Shown in pieces: positions 9,078-17,802 of a DNA stretch of 64,000 bases. Source of the DNA: Photobacterium aphoticum. GTDB lineage: Bacteria; Pseudomonadota; Gammaproteobacteria; Enterobacterales; Vibrionaceae. Numbering within the stretch: position 1 is the first letter of the stretch; every line of letters starts with the position of its first letter. The notes under the pieces were generated by a model that did not search any database, was not told the origin of the DNA, and was given only the letters and a program-made list of their open reading frames with translations. The stretch lies in assembly GCF_001029435.1 (NCBI RefSeq), contig NZ_LDOV01000003.1, positions 55,868 through 119,867 of the forward strand, written 5' to 3'. Made by a program: the position numbers and the translations under genes.

Positions 9078-9106
9078 GGGGTGTGGGGGGACTCCTCCCC
9101 CCACCC
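9078..9106 (+). other. Strong G/C hairpin between torC and torA
   Basis: The 70-base gap between torC and torA contains a G-rich arm (GGGGTGTGGGGGG, 9078-9090) facing a C-rich arm (CCCCCCACCC, 9097-9106). It has no T tail, so it is more likely an mRNA-stabilising or processing hairpin than a terminator. Confidence 0.6.
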
Positions 9107-9139
9107 TAGATAAAAAGTCTTCAAACTAAGGATTGCTAA

Positions 9140-11671
9140 ATGGCAACTCAAGTACTTAATAAAGGCGTTACACGCCGCCGTTTCCTATCCGGCATGATCG
9201 CTGCAAGTGCAGCGTCTGTGGTGGGTACAAGTCTGCTGGCTCCTCGTAAAGCCATGGCAGCAACTGACACTAAAGCGACTTTCACGGGTGAAGTACTGTC
9301 TGGTTCTCACTGGGGTGCATTCCGTGCGAAAGTGGTAAACGGCGTATGGGTTGATACCGTACCGTTTGAAAAAGACAAACACCCTACCACCATGATCAAC
9401 GGTGTACGTGAAGTGGTTTACAACCCTGCACGTGTTAAATACCCAATGGTGCGTATTGATTGGCTGAAGCACGGCTTCAAGTCAGACACAGCTCAGCGTG
9501 GCGACAACCGTTTCGTACGTGTGCCATGGTCTCAGGCGCTGGACTTCTTCTACCACGAAATGGAACGTGTCCAGAACAACTACGGTCCAAGTGCGCTATA
9601 CGCAGGTCACACTGGCTGGCAGTCTGTAGGTAAACTACACAACGCCGGTACAATGATGAAGCGTGGTATCGGTCTGCACGGTACAACCCTTGGTAAGATG
9701 GGTGACTACTCAACAGGTGCTGCGCAGGTGATCCTGCCGTACGTTGCGGGTGCAATGGAAGTTTACGAACAGCAGACTTCATGGCCGCTAGTGCTTGAGC
9801 ACTCTGACACTATCGTTATTTGGGGTTCTGACCCAATCAAGAACCTGCAGGTTGGCTGGTTGGTTCCAGACCACAGCCCATACGCTTACTACGATCAGCT
9901 AGCTGAGAAAGTGAAGAAAGGCGAGATCAAAGTGATCTTCGTCGACCCAGTAGTGACCGACACTCAGAAGACTGTTGGCGGTGAACAAGTGCGTGTTAAC
10001 CCACAAACTGACGTTCCACTGATGCTGGCTATCGCTCACACGCTATACAGCGAGAACCTATACAACAAAGAGTTCTTGGCTGACTACACCACAGGTTTCG
10101 ACAAGTTCCTGCCTTACCTACTAGGTAAGACTGACGGCGTTGAGAAGACTCCTGAGTGGGCAGAAAAGATCTGTGGCGTTAAAGCTGACGAAATCCGTGC
10201 ACTAGCACGTCAAATGGCGTCTGGCCGTACGCAAATCATCGGTGGCTGGTGTCTACAGCGCATGCAGCACGGTGAGCAGTACGCGTGGATGCTGGTTGTT
10301 GTAGCAGCAATGCTAGGTCAAATCGGTCTACCTGGTGGTGGTTTCGGTTTCGGCTGGCACTACAACGACGCAGGCTCTATCACCTCTAACGGCCCACTAA
10401 TGTCAGGCTTTAGCGGTGTGACTGGCGTTCCGCCAATCCACAACGGTTCTTACAACGGTTACTCAACGTTCATTCCTGTTGCACGTTTTGTTGACTGTAT
10501 CAAGCACCCAGGCACGACCATTAAGTACAACGGTCAGAAAGTTAAGTTCCCTGTGATGAAGATGGCTATCTTCAGTGGTAACAACCCGTTCCACCACCAC
10601 CAGGATCGTAACAACATGATCGAAGCGTGGCAGAAACTGGAAACTGTTGTGTCTATCGACCACCAGTGGACAGCAACTTGTCGCTTCGCAGATATCGTTC
10701 TACCAGCAACGACTACGTACGAGCGTAACGATATCGAACAGTACGGTAACCACTCTAACGCAGGTATCATTGCCCTGCCGAAGATTGTTGAACCAATGTA
10801 CGAATCAAAAGATGACTTCGAAATCTTCCGTGAGCTTTGCCGTCGTTACGACCGTGAAGAAGCCTTCACAGGCGGTAAGACACAAATGGAACTGATCGAA
10901 GAGATCTACAACGGTGCTCGTCTACAGGGCCGTGGTCTTGGCGTACGTATGTCTAACTTCAAGAAGTTCTGGGAAACTGAAGGTTTCATTGAGTTCCCAG
11001 AAGGTCAAGAGTGGGTACGTCACGAATCATTCCGTAAAGAACCTGACCTAGAGCCACTAGGTACAGCATCTGGTCTGATCGAGATCTACTGTAAGACTAT
11101 CGCTGACATGGGTTACGATGACTGTCAGGGCCACCCAATGTGGTTCGAGAAGACTGAACGTAGCCACGGTGGTCCACGCTCTGACATGTACCCATTGAAC
11201 ATGCAGAGTACGCACCCTAAACACCGTCTGCACTCTCAGCTATGTTCTTCAACTGAGCACCGTGCAACTTACGCAGTAGCAGACCGCGAACCTGTTTACA
11301 TCAACACACAAGATGCAGCAGCACGTGGTATTAAGTCAGGCGACATCGTTCGCGTATTCAACGACCGTGGCCAAGTGCTAGCAGGTGCTGTTGTGACTGA
11401 CGACTACATGGCGGGTGTTTGTCGTATCCACGAAGGTGCTTGGTACAGCCCACTTGAAGGCGGTAAAGCTGGCACTATCTGTACGTACGGCGATCCAAAC
11501 GTACTGACACAAGACATCGGTTCTTCTAAACTGGCTCAGGCAACATCTGCTGCTTCTGCGCTGGTTCAGATCGAGAAGTACACAGGTCCTGTTCCTGCAG
11601 TGACTGGCTTCAACGGTCCAACAGAAGTGACTGACATTAACCCGCTATTCCCAGCAATGGATCTAGCGTAA
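9140..11671 (+). CDS. torA: Trimethylamine N-oxide reductase TorA (catalytic subunit)
   Basis: An 843-residue molybdoenzyme of the DMSO reductase family that reduces TMAO to trimethylamine in the periplasm. The first 41 residues form a Tat signal (TRRRFLSGMIAAS, ending AMA). The bis-MGD cofactor serine is expected in GDYSTGAAQ, and the family blocks [21 protein letters not shown] and WTATCRFADIVLPA are intact. The length matches E. coli TorA (848). It is the second gene of torCA, 70 bases after torC, and shares the same highly expressed codon pattern. A terminator follows before torD. A second, more divergent copy lies at 33121-35601. Confidence 0.95.
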   Translation: MATQVLNKGVTRRRFLSGMIAASAASVVGTSLLAPRKAMAATDTKATFTGEVLSGSHWGAFRAKVVNGVWVDTVPFEKDKHPTTMINGVREVVYNPARVKYPMVRIDWLKHGFKSDTAQRGDNRFVRVPWSQALDFFYHEMERVQNNYGPSALYAGHTGWQSVGKLHNAGTMMKRGIGLHGTTLGKMGDYSTGAAQVILPYVAGAMEVYEQQTSWPLVLEHSDTIVIWGSDPIKNLQVGWLVPDHSPYAYYDQLAEKVKKGEIKVIFVDPVVTDTQKTVGGEQVRVNPQTDVPLMLAIAHTLYSENLYNKEFLADYTTGFDKFLPYLLGKTDGVEKTPEWAEKICGVKADEIRALARQMASGRTQIIGGWCLQRMQHGEQYAWMLVVVAAMLGQIGLPGGGFGFGWHYNDAGSITSNGPLMSGFSGVTGVPPIHNGSYNGYSTFIPVARFVDCIKHPGTTIKYNGQKVKFPVMKMAIFSGNNPFHHHQDRNNMIEAWQKLETVVSIDHQWTATCRFADIVLPATTTYERNDIEQYGNHSNAGIIALPKIVEPMYESKDDFEIFRELCRRYDREEAFTGGKTQMELIEEIYNGARLQGRGLGVRMSNFKKFWETEGFIEFPEGQEWVRHESFRKEPDLEPLGTASGLIEIYCKTIADMGYDDCQGHPMWFEKTERSHGGPRSDMYPLNMQSTHPKHRLHSQLCSSTEHRATYAVADREPVYINTQDAAARGIKSGDIVRVFNDRGQVLAGAVVTDDYMAGVCRIHEGAWYSPLEGGKAGTICTYGDPNVLTQDIGSSKLAQATSAASALVQIEKYTGPVPAVTGFNGPTEVTDINPLFPAMDLA

Positions 11672-11684
11672 GTTAATGCGTAAG

Positions 11685-11712
11685 AGTCAGAGGCTTCGGC
11701 CTCTGACTTTTT
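11685..11712 (+). terminator. Terminator between torA and torD
   Basis: GTCAGAGGC (11686-11694) pairs with GCCTCTGAC (11699-11707) across a TTCG tetraloop, followed by T residues. It should lower torD expression relative to torCA. Confidence 0.88.
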
Positions 11713-11869
11713 CCCTTACGGGATGAACAAAAGCGTTAACAAAACCTATTCACATGTACTAATTTGATAAATACGACTGACTTGTTTTATTTGCATTAGT
11801 TTATTTGAATATGTTTTCCTTTACGGTCACTTACCCTACCCGGCCGTAATGCCTTGATGTGGAGAAATC

Positions 11870-12523
11870 ATGAAAGAATTTATTGCTTTCAACGAACAGC
11901 GCGCAGAAATCTACTGGTGGATGTCTTCTTTGTTTGCTCGCGAGCTAACTGAGCAGGATATTGCCCAGTACCAAGACGGTGAAATGATCACGTTCTTGTC
12001 TGGCCTTGCGATGACCGCAGAGCTGAAAGCGCCGGTTGAGCAATTTCGTGATGCCCTGAAACGTCTTGAAGTCCGTGAAGACGCACAACTTGAACTGGCA
12101 GCCGATTTCTGTGGCCTGTTCCTGAGCACACCAAAGAGCGGTGCCCTGCCATACGCCTCGTTGTACGTGGGTGAAAGTGGCCTTATGAACGATAAGCCAG
12201 CACAAGATATGCAAGCGCTTATGGAAAGCTACGAGATTGCCCAGCGTAAAGAGTTTAACGAACCGGCTGACCATCTGGCAGTGGAATTAGACTTCATGGG
12301 CAACCTGATCATTATGGCTAACCATAAAGCGTCGCTGGACGATGCCGAGCCACTGATGCAAGCACAGCTTGAGTTTATCAACACCATGCTGCTGAACTGG
12401 CTGCCACAATTTACAGCGAAAGCGAAACAATACGATAAGTTTGGTTTCTACGCTGCTGCAGCGGAAGTTCTACTGGCATTCTGTCAGCTTGATGTGACTT
12501 TCCTTGCAGGTGACGAACAATAA
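11870..12523 (+). CDS. torD: TorA-specific chaperone TorD
   Basis: A 217-residue all-helical cytoplasmic chaperone of the TorD/DmsD family. It binds the TorA twin-arginine signal and core and prepares the apoenzyme for molybdenum cofactor insertion. The start NEQRAEIYWWMSSLFARELT and the later EPADHLAVELDFMGNLI are family blocks; the latter holds the conserved EPxDH region. GGAGAA at about 11861-11866 supports the start. The gene is separated from torA by a terminator and a 157-base gap, so it may have its own promoter as well as read-through. It is the only torD in the window and may serve both TorA proteins. Confidence 0.92.
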   Translation: MKEFIAFNEQRAEIYWWMSSLFARELTEQDIAQYQDGEMITFLSGLAMTAELKAPVEQFRDALKRLEVREDAQLELAADFCGLFLSTPKSGALPYASLYVGESGLMNDKPAQDMQALMESYEIAQRKEFNEPADHLAVELDFMGNLIIMANHKASLDDAEPLMQAQLEFINTMLLNWLPQFTAKAKQYDKFGFYAAAAEVLLAFCQLDVTFLAGDEQ

Positions 12524-12567
12524 CCCTGACTGGCACTAGCCAGCATTCCATCACACTATCTTCGCTT

Positions 12568-12594
12568 GCCGGCACATGGATTGCCGGCTTTTTT
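12568..12594 (+). terminator. Terminator after torD
   Basis: GCCGGC at 12568-12573 pairs with GCCGGC at 12583-12588, followed by six T. Confidence 0.8.
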
Positions 12595-12733
12595 ATATCT
12601 ATTTTTCAGCACCTTTATACCCCCTCAGAGCAGTGTTCAGCTTTCATCCAGCATTCATGACATTGCACTGACATTTCACTCAATGGCATTATATACATTC
12701 AAAGCATCAAACTGACTAGCAACGAGCGACATC

Positions 12734-13390
12734 ATGCCAAAAAGTTATACATTGAAAAATCCATCTTCGTCTCGCCTGGCGACATTGGCCAAATTTTCAC
12801 TGCCTGCATTACTGGTTGGCGCGCTAAGCGTCTCCTTGCCCGCGACAGCCAGCACAACAACGGCGAACAGTACCACTGGCAATGCTGTGACCGCCACTGC
12901 TGCGCAAACTGACGTGCTGACAGACGCACAAAAAGCAGCACAGGAAAAAGCCAAAGCGGAAGCGTTAGCGAAGAAAGCGACGATTCACAAAATCAATGCG
13001 ATTCAGCGCGACCTGACCAGTATCCGTCAGCAAGCCCTGAAGCAACACCCAGAACTGGTTAAACAAGCCAAAGCGCTAGAAACGACCTACAAGCAAAAGG
13101 CAGAAGAAATCGGCTATAACCCGGATGCCTTTGTCGCCAAAGCAGAAGCGTTGCAAAAAGAATTGCGTAAGACGAACATGCCGGAAGAAGAGCGTAACAA
13201 GTTAGTGAAAGAGTTTGCTGCGGCCAAACAGCAACTTGCCCACCAGCGTCAAGTGCTCATCAGCGACCCGACACTCGTGAGCCTACAAAAGAGCCTGCAG
13301 CAAGACACCATTGCCGCAATGAAAGCGTCTGACCCAAAAACAGAAGCGTTACTGACTGAACTACAACAGTTGATTGATTCTGTTCGCTAA
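12734..13390 (+). CDS. Exported coiled-coil protein of unknown function
   Basis: A 218-residue protein with a long signal peptide (hydrophobic core about residues 22-36, cleavage near SLPATAS), a Thr/Ala/Asn-rich linker (about 40-65) and then mostly heptad-like helices rich in A, K, E and Q (about 65-215). I do not recognise a named family; the shape suggests a periplasmic or envelope-associated helical protein. It stands alone between two terminators and has no functional neighbour. Confidence 0.6.
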   Translation: MPKSYTLKNPSSSRLATLAKFSLPALLVGALSVSLPATASTTTANSTTGNAVTATAAQTDVLTDAQKAAQEKAKAEALAKKATIHKINAIQRDLTSIRQQALKQHPELVKQAKALETTYKQKAEEIGYNPDAFVAKAEALQKELRKTNMPEEERNKLVKEFAAAKQQLAHQRQVLISDPTLVSLQKSLQQDTIAAMKASDPKTEALLTELQQLIDSVR

Positions 13391-13410
13391 TCACTAAGCG
13401 TGTTAGCCAC

Positions 13411-13452
13411 AAAAAACACCCTGCTGTGTCCATCACAACAGGGTGTTTGTGT
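13411..13452 (+). terminator. Terminator after the coiled-coil gene
   Basis: AAACACCCTG (13414-13423) pairs with CAGGGTGTTT (13439-13448). A tract of A precedes it and T follows, so it may act in both directions. Confidence 0.8.
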
Positions 13453-13529
13453 TTTTGCCGGTCAATCACTTATCCCTCCATGGGGATATCATTTGCCCGC
13501 ATCGTCTGTGCCTCTTTACCCTCTTTTCC

Positions 13530-13718
13530 CTATTCCTCAGTCTCCGACTTCACGGATTTTTCGCCTTGATCCTGAGCAATGGCTTGCCAATAGGGTTCCG
13601 CTTCGCACACACAGACATCACACCATACAGGCACATCTTCGTGCATACTGATTTTTCGCGGTGTGTCATGCGCAAAGTGACCAGCAAGGCCAGAACTGTC
13701 CAAGTGTTTTACTACCAT
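13530..13718 (-). CDS. Small Cys-containing protein, 62 aa, unknown
   Basis: A 62-codon frame beginning at ATG 13718 with GGGAG at a good distance (13730-13726). It reads as a soluble acidic protein: MVVKHLDSSGLAGHF, then EDVPVWCDVCVCEAEPYW, ending in a KSETEE tail. The CxxCxC cluster and two Trp suggest a small metal- or redox-active domain. The opposite-strand frame at 13443-13781 has lower-quality composition and I regard it as the shadow. No homologue is recalled, so the call rests on the ribosome site and protein-like composition. Confidence 0.45.
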   Translation of the reverse strand: MVVKHLDSSGLAGHFAHDTPRKISMHEDVPVWCDVCVCEAEPYWQAIAQDQGEKSVKSETEE

Positions 13719-13885
13719 CCTCACTCTCCCTGCGATGCATTTGTCGCATCACTGTCCCTAAGTATGGCAGCATATGATTAGACCGAAACTCGCACCCGAA
13801 GCTCGAACCCCAAGCCCGCAAACACTAAGCCGTACACCCTGCGCTTAGAACTCGCCTGCTTACCTCCCACACGAAATGAGAGGCA

Positions 13886-13914
13886 TAAAAAAACCGGCGC
13901 ATTCGCACCGGTTT
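13886..13914 (-). terminator. Terminator of the 131-aa membrane protein gene
   Basis: Plus-strand AAACCGG (13891-13897) and CCGGTTT (13908-13914) form the stem; on the minus strand it is followed by a run of T. It sits 17 bases past the minus-strand stop. Confidence 0.8.
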
Positions 13915-13930
13915 ATCGTTGATCGATGAA

Positions 13931-14326
13931 TTACAGCTCAATCGGCTTATTCTGGCTCAGCAGGCGCATACCGCGAATTAACTGGAACAACCACTTCAGC
14001 ACCGCAACCAACGCAATCACAACACCCACGAATGGGATCACCTTCATCGCGTAATCCAGCAGATCACTGTGTACCCAGTATTCCACACCCGCCAGCATAC
14101 CGGTCATGGTTGCTGCCGTTACACCCAATACCACGAAAAAGGTAAAAAACATGAAAAATGAACGAATTATCGTGTAGTAATGGGTATAGCTGACTTCATC
14201 GGTGCCTTTATTCAGTTTGTAACCAGAATAAATGATCGCAACGATGCCGGAAATAAGTAGAGTGAAGGGGGTCAGGAAGCTTGCGATATAGGCAAATCGC
14301 ACGCCTGCTTTGTTATTTGTCGACAT
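13931..14326 (-). CDS. Membrane protein, possibly DUF4870/Tic20-like
   Basis: A 131-residue protein with three hydrophobic helices (about residues 11-35, 50-75 and 90-115) and a cytoplasmic KPIEL tail. The sequence FAYIASFLTPFTLLISGIV and the spacing of helices recall the DUF4870 family, but the match is loose. It is a single gene with its own terminator and no informative neighbour. Confidence 0.6.
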   Translation of the reverse strand: MSTNNKAGVRFAYIASFLTPFTLLISGIVAIIYSGYKLNKGTDEVSYTHYYTIIRSFFMFFTFFVVLGVTAATMTGMLAGVEYWVHSDLLDYAMKVIPFVGVVIALVAVLKWLFQLIRGMRLLSQNKPIEL

Positions 14327-14808
14327 AGTGACTGTCCGTTCTAACTAGGGTAGTTTTAATTATCACACGGATTTTGGCATCATCAAGGATGGATAAAACA
14401 GACGATGATCACGATCAAGAGAATCCGACAGAGTCCGCTATAATCCCCTAAAACAACAACCCCAAATTGCAAATTCACGCTATCTCACTGAATAAATTGG
14501 CAAAAAATCATACAATTTATCCAGTTTTTACTTTCTGTCCCTCACCCCTTTTCACGCCTTTTTTTCACACGCTATGCATGCGATGGGGTTCTTACATTTC
14601 ATTATTAATGATTGACACAGTAACAATCCGTTATCAATCGGTATAGTTGTACACAAAACCCGCATAATCAATGAGATAGAGAATAACAAACGGTAAAAAC
14701 AGACCATTTTTGATGAAAATTGTCTCGCCAAAGGTTGATGGCTATCAACTATTCTTAGTTAATCGAGCAAGAAAGATTGCACTCTCGGCCACGGTAAGTA
14801 AAATGTGA
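14327..14808. other. Gene-free region upstream of the purR leader
   Basis: About 480 AT-rich bases without a credible gene; the minus-strand frame 14745-15089 overlaps purR and looks spurious. A TTGACA at 14612-14617 could be a -35 element, but no well-placed -10 follows. The promoter for the purR leader is probably in this stretch. Confidence 0.35.
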
Positions 14809-14824
14809 ACGCAAGCGATTACAC
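14809..14824. promoter_or_regulatory. Candidate PurR operator
   Basis: ACGCAAGCGATTACAC resembles the PurR consensus ACGCAAACGTTTGCGT, with the left half nearly intact. It lies about 200 bases before purR, consistent with the autoregulation known for E. coli purR. The right half is poor. Confidence 0.35.
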
Positions 14825-14905
14825 CATGCAAACTGCATGCGATGAGATAGAACACATACATTGGTAATCGCGAGAGACGGAGCCGCTTTATGATGCGGCT
14901 TTTTC
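14815..14905 (+). ncRNA. Structured leader or small RNA ending in a terminator, before purR
   Basis: Three nested structures are visible. GCGATTAC (14815-14822) pairs with GTAATCGC (14864-14871); inside it CATGCA and TGCATG form a short hairpin around 14825-14839; and AGCCGC-loop-GCGGCT followed by five T (about 14881-14905) is a classic terminator. No gene precedes it on this strand, so it ends either a small RNA or an attenuated purR leader transcript. The boundaries are guesses. Confidence 0.5.
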
Positions 14906-14920
14906 TGTTTCTACTTCCTG

Positions 14921-14980
14921 TACCCAAAAGAGCAATGCACTTCGCAGTCATGAGGCATAAGTCCATTGCTCTATTGGGTA
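14921..14980. repeat. 17-base inverted repeat in the purR 5' region
   Basis: TACCCAAAAGAGCAATG (14921-14937) is the reverse complement, with one mismatch, of CATTGCTCTATTGGGTA (14964-14980), with a 26-base loop. It would form a stable stem 50 bases before the purR start codon. Confidence 0.7.
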
Positions 14981-15029
14981 AAGTATTCATTATTTGGTCC
15001 TCTGACCTTTTATTATTAGAAGAATAACT

Positions 15030-16037
15030 ATGGCAACGATTAAAGATGTTGCGCGTATGGCTGGCGTGTCGACCACAACAGTCTCTCACGTAATTAACAA
15101 AACTCGCTTCGTCGCAGAAGCCACGCAGAAGAAAGTACTTGCCGCCGTTGATGAACTAAACTACGCGCCAAGCGCTGTGGCTCGCAGCCTGAAATGTAAC
15201 ACCACGCGTACCATCGGCATGCTCGTAACGAAATCGACTAACCCGTTTTTCGCTGAAGTGGTACACGGTGTTGAAGAATACCTGTACGGTGAAGGTTACA
15301 CCCTGATTTTGTGTAATACCGAAGGTAACCTGGCAAAACAACGTGACTACCTACGCATGCTGGCAGAAAAGCGTGTAGATGGCCTATTGGTGATGTGTTC
15401 TGATCTTGATGAGCAACTGCTTCAATTGCTAGAGCGTCAAAAAGATCTGCCAATGGTGATCATGGACTGGGGTCCAGAAAGCCCACAAACTGACAACATC
15501 CAAGATAACGCCGAGCTTGGCGGTTACGTGGCAACGAAATTCTTCATCGAACACGGCCACAAAGCGATTGGCTGTCTGACGGGTCACAGTGAAAAAGTGG
15601 CTTGTCGTGAACGCCTGAAAGGTTTCCGTAAAGCGATGAGCGAAGCGGGCCTTACCGTGAACGAAGATTGGCTACTGGAAGGTGACTTTGAGTGTGAATC
15701 TGCAGTAAAAGCGGCTGAAGCCTTCATTGCAATGAAAGAACGTCCAACGGCGATTTTCTGTTTCAATGACATCATGGCAATGGGCCTGATCAGTACCTTC
15801 CAGCAGGCAGGTATTCGCGTACCGGATGATGTCTCAATCATCGGTTACGATAACATCGATTTGGCACCGTATTTTGCACCACCGTTGACCACTATCCACC
15901 AGCCAAAACGCCGTTTAGGTAAGAGTGCGGTAGAAATTTTGATGCAACGTGTGAAAGATAAAACGCATGAAACTCAGGTCTTTGAAATGGTCCCTGAACT
16001 TGTGATCCGCAAATCTGTGCGTGATTTAAACAACTAA
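15030..16037 (+). CDS. purR: Purine repressor PurR (LacI family)
   Basis: A 335-residue LacI-family regulator that represses purine synthesis genes when bound to hypoxanthine or guanine. The N-terminal helix-turn-helix [20 protein letters not shown] and the hinge region PSAVARSLK are those of PurR, and the ligand domain keeps [10 protein letters not shown] and the later [11 protein letters not shown]. The start has a clear ATG after AGAAGAATAACT. It is followed by tfoY as in V. cholerae. The long structured leader upstream is described separately. Confidence 0.93.
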   Translation: MATIKDVARMAGVSTTTVSHVINKTRFVAEATQKKVLAAVDELNYAPSAVARSLKCNTTRTIGMLVTKSTNPFFAEVVHGVEEYLYGEGYTLILCNTEGNLAKQRDYLRMLAEKRVDGLLVMCSDLDEQLLQLLERQKDLPMVIMDWGPESPQTDNIQDNAELGGYVATKFFIEHGHKAIGCLTGHSEKVACRERLKGFRKAMSEAGLTVNEDWLLEGDFECESAVKAAEAFIAMKERPTAIFCFNDIMAMGLISTFQQAGIRVPDDVSIIGYDNIDLAPYFAPPLTTIHQPKRRLGKSAVEILMQRVKDKTHETQVFEMVPELVIRKSVRDLNN

Positions 16038-16061
16038 GCGCCCTTTTTATCTCAAATGCCT

Positions 16062-16096
16062 AAAAGCGAAGGTTTCCCCCTTCGCTTTTTTTTGTC
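16062..16096 (+). terminator. Terminator after purR
   Basis: AAAAGCGAAGG (16062-16072) pairs with CCTTCGCTTTT (16079-16089), followed by more T. Confidence 0.9.
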
Positions 16097-16238
16097 CCTT
16101 TTTTTTCCGAAATGACGTGCAAGAGAACCTCAAAAAAGCCACTAGGAGCAGATTGTAGCGGCAAATAATGGGAGCGGTATCACACTTTTAAAAATGGGAG
16201 CAATGTCAAATTTACTTATTACGTTATTCTCATTTTTG

Positions 16239-16340
16239 TCACGAACAAGGCAAACCACTCGAAAGATTGGGACGCAAAGCTTCCGGCCTAACAGAAATGA
16301 ATTTCATCTTTTTTTCTCATGGTAGCGGGGTTGCCGATGG
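16239..16340 (+). promoter_or_regulatory. Cyclic di-GMP-I (GEMM) riboswitch
   Basis: The aptamer core is almost identical to the V. cholerae Vc2 class. GGCAAACC is followed by CTCGAAAGATTGGG (P2 closed by a GAAA tetraloop), then GACGCAAAGC-TTCCGGCC, a variable P3 arm and the closing GGTAGCGGGGTTGCCGATGG (16321-16340). In V. cholerae this aptamer precedes tfoY, and the same gene follows here. It should sense the second messenger c-di-GMP and control tfoY. Confidence 0.95.
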
Positions 16341-16342
16341 AT

Positions 16343-16411
16343 ATAGCAATTACTGTCAGAGTGCATCCCTCCTATTCTTTGACAGTATCAAATGCATGCT
16401 TTGCTATTTTA
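16343..16411 (+). promoter_or_regulatory. Expression platform of the c-di-GMP riboswitch
   Basis: ATAGCAA (16343-16349) pairs with TTGCTAT (16401-16407), enclosing TACTGTCA (16351-16358) that pairs with TGACAGTA (16380-16387). TTTT follows the outer stem, which gives it a terminator-like form. The first arm directly follows the aptamer closing helix, so folding of the two could be coupled. Confidence 0.55.
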
Positions 16412-16462
16412 GAATCCTCGCTTGTTGACGGTTGACGTATTTCACAACTATCGAGAAGAAGC

Positions 16463-17056
16463 ATGGACAAACCAGTACTTAAAGATTCACTACGTTTATT
16501 CTTTGGCGCATTTAAGGACGTTAAATCACGTTCTATGTTTGGCGGATTTGGTATATTCGCTGGCGAAACGATGTTTGCCCTTGTCGTTAATGACCAATTG
16601 CACCTACGTGCAAATGCTGAAAACGAAAAAGAATTTAAAAAAGCGGGTCTGACACCGTATGTTTATAAGAAACGTGGTTTTCCAGTTGTAACAAAGCACT
16701 ACGCTATTCCTGATGCTTGGTGGCAAGATACCAACCTAATCATCGAGCAAGCAAAACGCTCTCTTGCTGCCGCGCAGGTTGATAAAGAAACAAAAAACAC
16801 AGCAGGTCCAGAACGCATTAAAGACCTACCAAACCTGCGTCTTGCTAACGAGCGCATGCTGAAGAAGGCCGGTATTTCAACGGTAGATCAGCTACTTGAA
16901 GCTGGTTCAATTAACGCGTATAAAGCGTTACAAGATACACACACCGGCCCGGTAAGCATCGATATGCTATGGGCGCTGGAAGGCGCAATTAGCGGCCGTC
17001 ATTGGTCTGTGATCCCACAAGAACGCCGCTCTGAATTATTAGCTAAACTGAGTTAA
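16463..17056 (+). CDS. tfoY: TfoX/TfoY-family regulator, most likely TfoY
   Basis: A 197-residue protein with the TfoX N-terminal domain (about 1-100: [20 protein letters not shown] and [15 protein letters not shown]) and the TfoX C-terminal domain (about 115-195: [17 protein letters not shown]). TfoX and TfoY share this architecture. I prefer TfoY because a c-di-GMP-I riboswitch lies directly upstream and the gene follows purR, as at the V. cholerae tfoY locus. TfoY there drives type VI secretion and motility at low c-di-GMP. GAAGAAG precedes the ATG. Confidence 0.85.
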   Translation: MDKPVLKDSLRLFFGAFKDVKSRSMFGGFGIFAGETMFALVVNDQLHLRANAENEKEFKKAGLTPYVYKKRGFPVVTKHYAIPDAWWQDTNLIIEQAKRSLAAAQVDKETKNTAGPERIKDLPNLRLANERMLKKAGISTVDQLLEAGSINAYKALQDTHTGPVSIDMLWALEGAISGRHWSVIPQERRSELLAKLS

Positions 17057-17070
17057 TATAAACAAGTTAC

Positions 17071-17106
17071 ATATAAATAAGAGGTTTTATGACCTCTTAT
17101 TTATAT
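17071..17106 (+). terminator. Terminator after tfoY
   Basis: ATATAAATAAGAGGT and ACCTCTTATTTATAT form a 15-base stem with a tiny loop, and T-rich sequence follows. Confidence 0.75.
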
Positions 17107-17267
17107 TTCTATGATTACTATCATTTCTTATTCATCTGATTGACAAGACAGTGTCAATTAATGTCAAACATTGAATTATCTCGCAAACCTGCGGGTTAAG
17201 CCTTCCATTTTCTTCCAATAGCCCAATACGCTTGTAAAATGATGACCATGTTGTTAAGGGGGTCACC

Positions 17268-17660
17268 ATGCATTATTCCAAGCCATTTCCCGGGCAAAAT
17301 GAACAAATGTTCAAAGATAAATTCAGTAAGTGGCCTCGCCTTATGCGCCTGCTTGTATTACTGAGCCTCCTGCCTCCGACTATTCTGTTATTTCTCGTCC
17401 ACAGTGAGTTAGCGCCCATTAAAGCGTTACATGACGTATTAATGGCCGTGACAACCCTCAATGTTGCCCTGCTCTTTTGGGGCTTAGTACTGAAAATTCG
17501 CGCCCGCAAATATTGGTATCGCAGCTACCACATCGGCAAGACCATGTTGCTGGCTATCGTGCCGATCATGGCCTGTGGCTATATCCTGCTCAAGGAGCCA
17601 CCCAAAAGCCAAATGGGTCAACAACCGCTGTCGCGCACTGTTCAAATAAGCATCAATTAA
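17268..17660 (+). CDS. Membrane protein of unknown function
   Basis: A 130-residue protein with three predicted helices (about residues 27-46, 56-77 and 90-107), basic segments between them (KIRARKYWYRS) and a polar C-terminus. The ATG at 17268 has AAGGGGG at about 17256-17262 in good position. I do not recognise a family. It is the only gene between tfoY and the ynj cluster. Confidence 0.6.
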   Translation: MHYSKPFPGQNEQMFKDKFSKWPRLMRLLVLLSLLPPTILLFLVHSELAPIKALHDVLMAVTTLNVALLFWGLVLKIRARKYWYRSYHIGKTMLLAIVPIMACGYILLKEPPKSQMGQQPLSRTVQISIN

Positions 17661-17802
17661 ACACCGTGTAGACACTTTTTTTCTGTTTTCTGAAATTTAT
17701 TCGGCCTCCTCAAGGTCTTTGTCTCATAACTCCCTGATAATTTCGGTAATATTACCCTTTATCAGGTTGCTCACTGACACATAGACAATCACAGAGGTTC
17801 CC

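Noticed and set aside
13443..13781. 112-codon plus-strand frame over the 62-aa minus-strand gene
   Set aside because: The opposite frame has a proper ribosome site and better composition; this one overlaps the preceding terminator.
14745..15089. Minus-strand frame of 114 codons before purR
   Set aside because: It overlaps the purR start and the structured leader and looks like a shadow.
16463..17056. Naming the gene tfoX
   Set aside because: The c-di-GMP riboswitch and purR neighbourhood favour tfoY, although the protein families are very similar.
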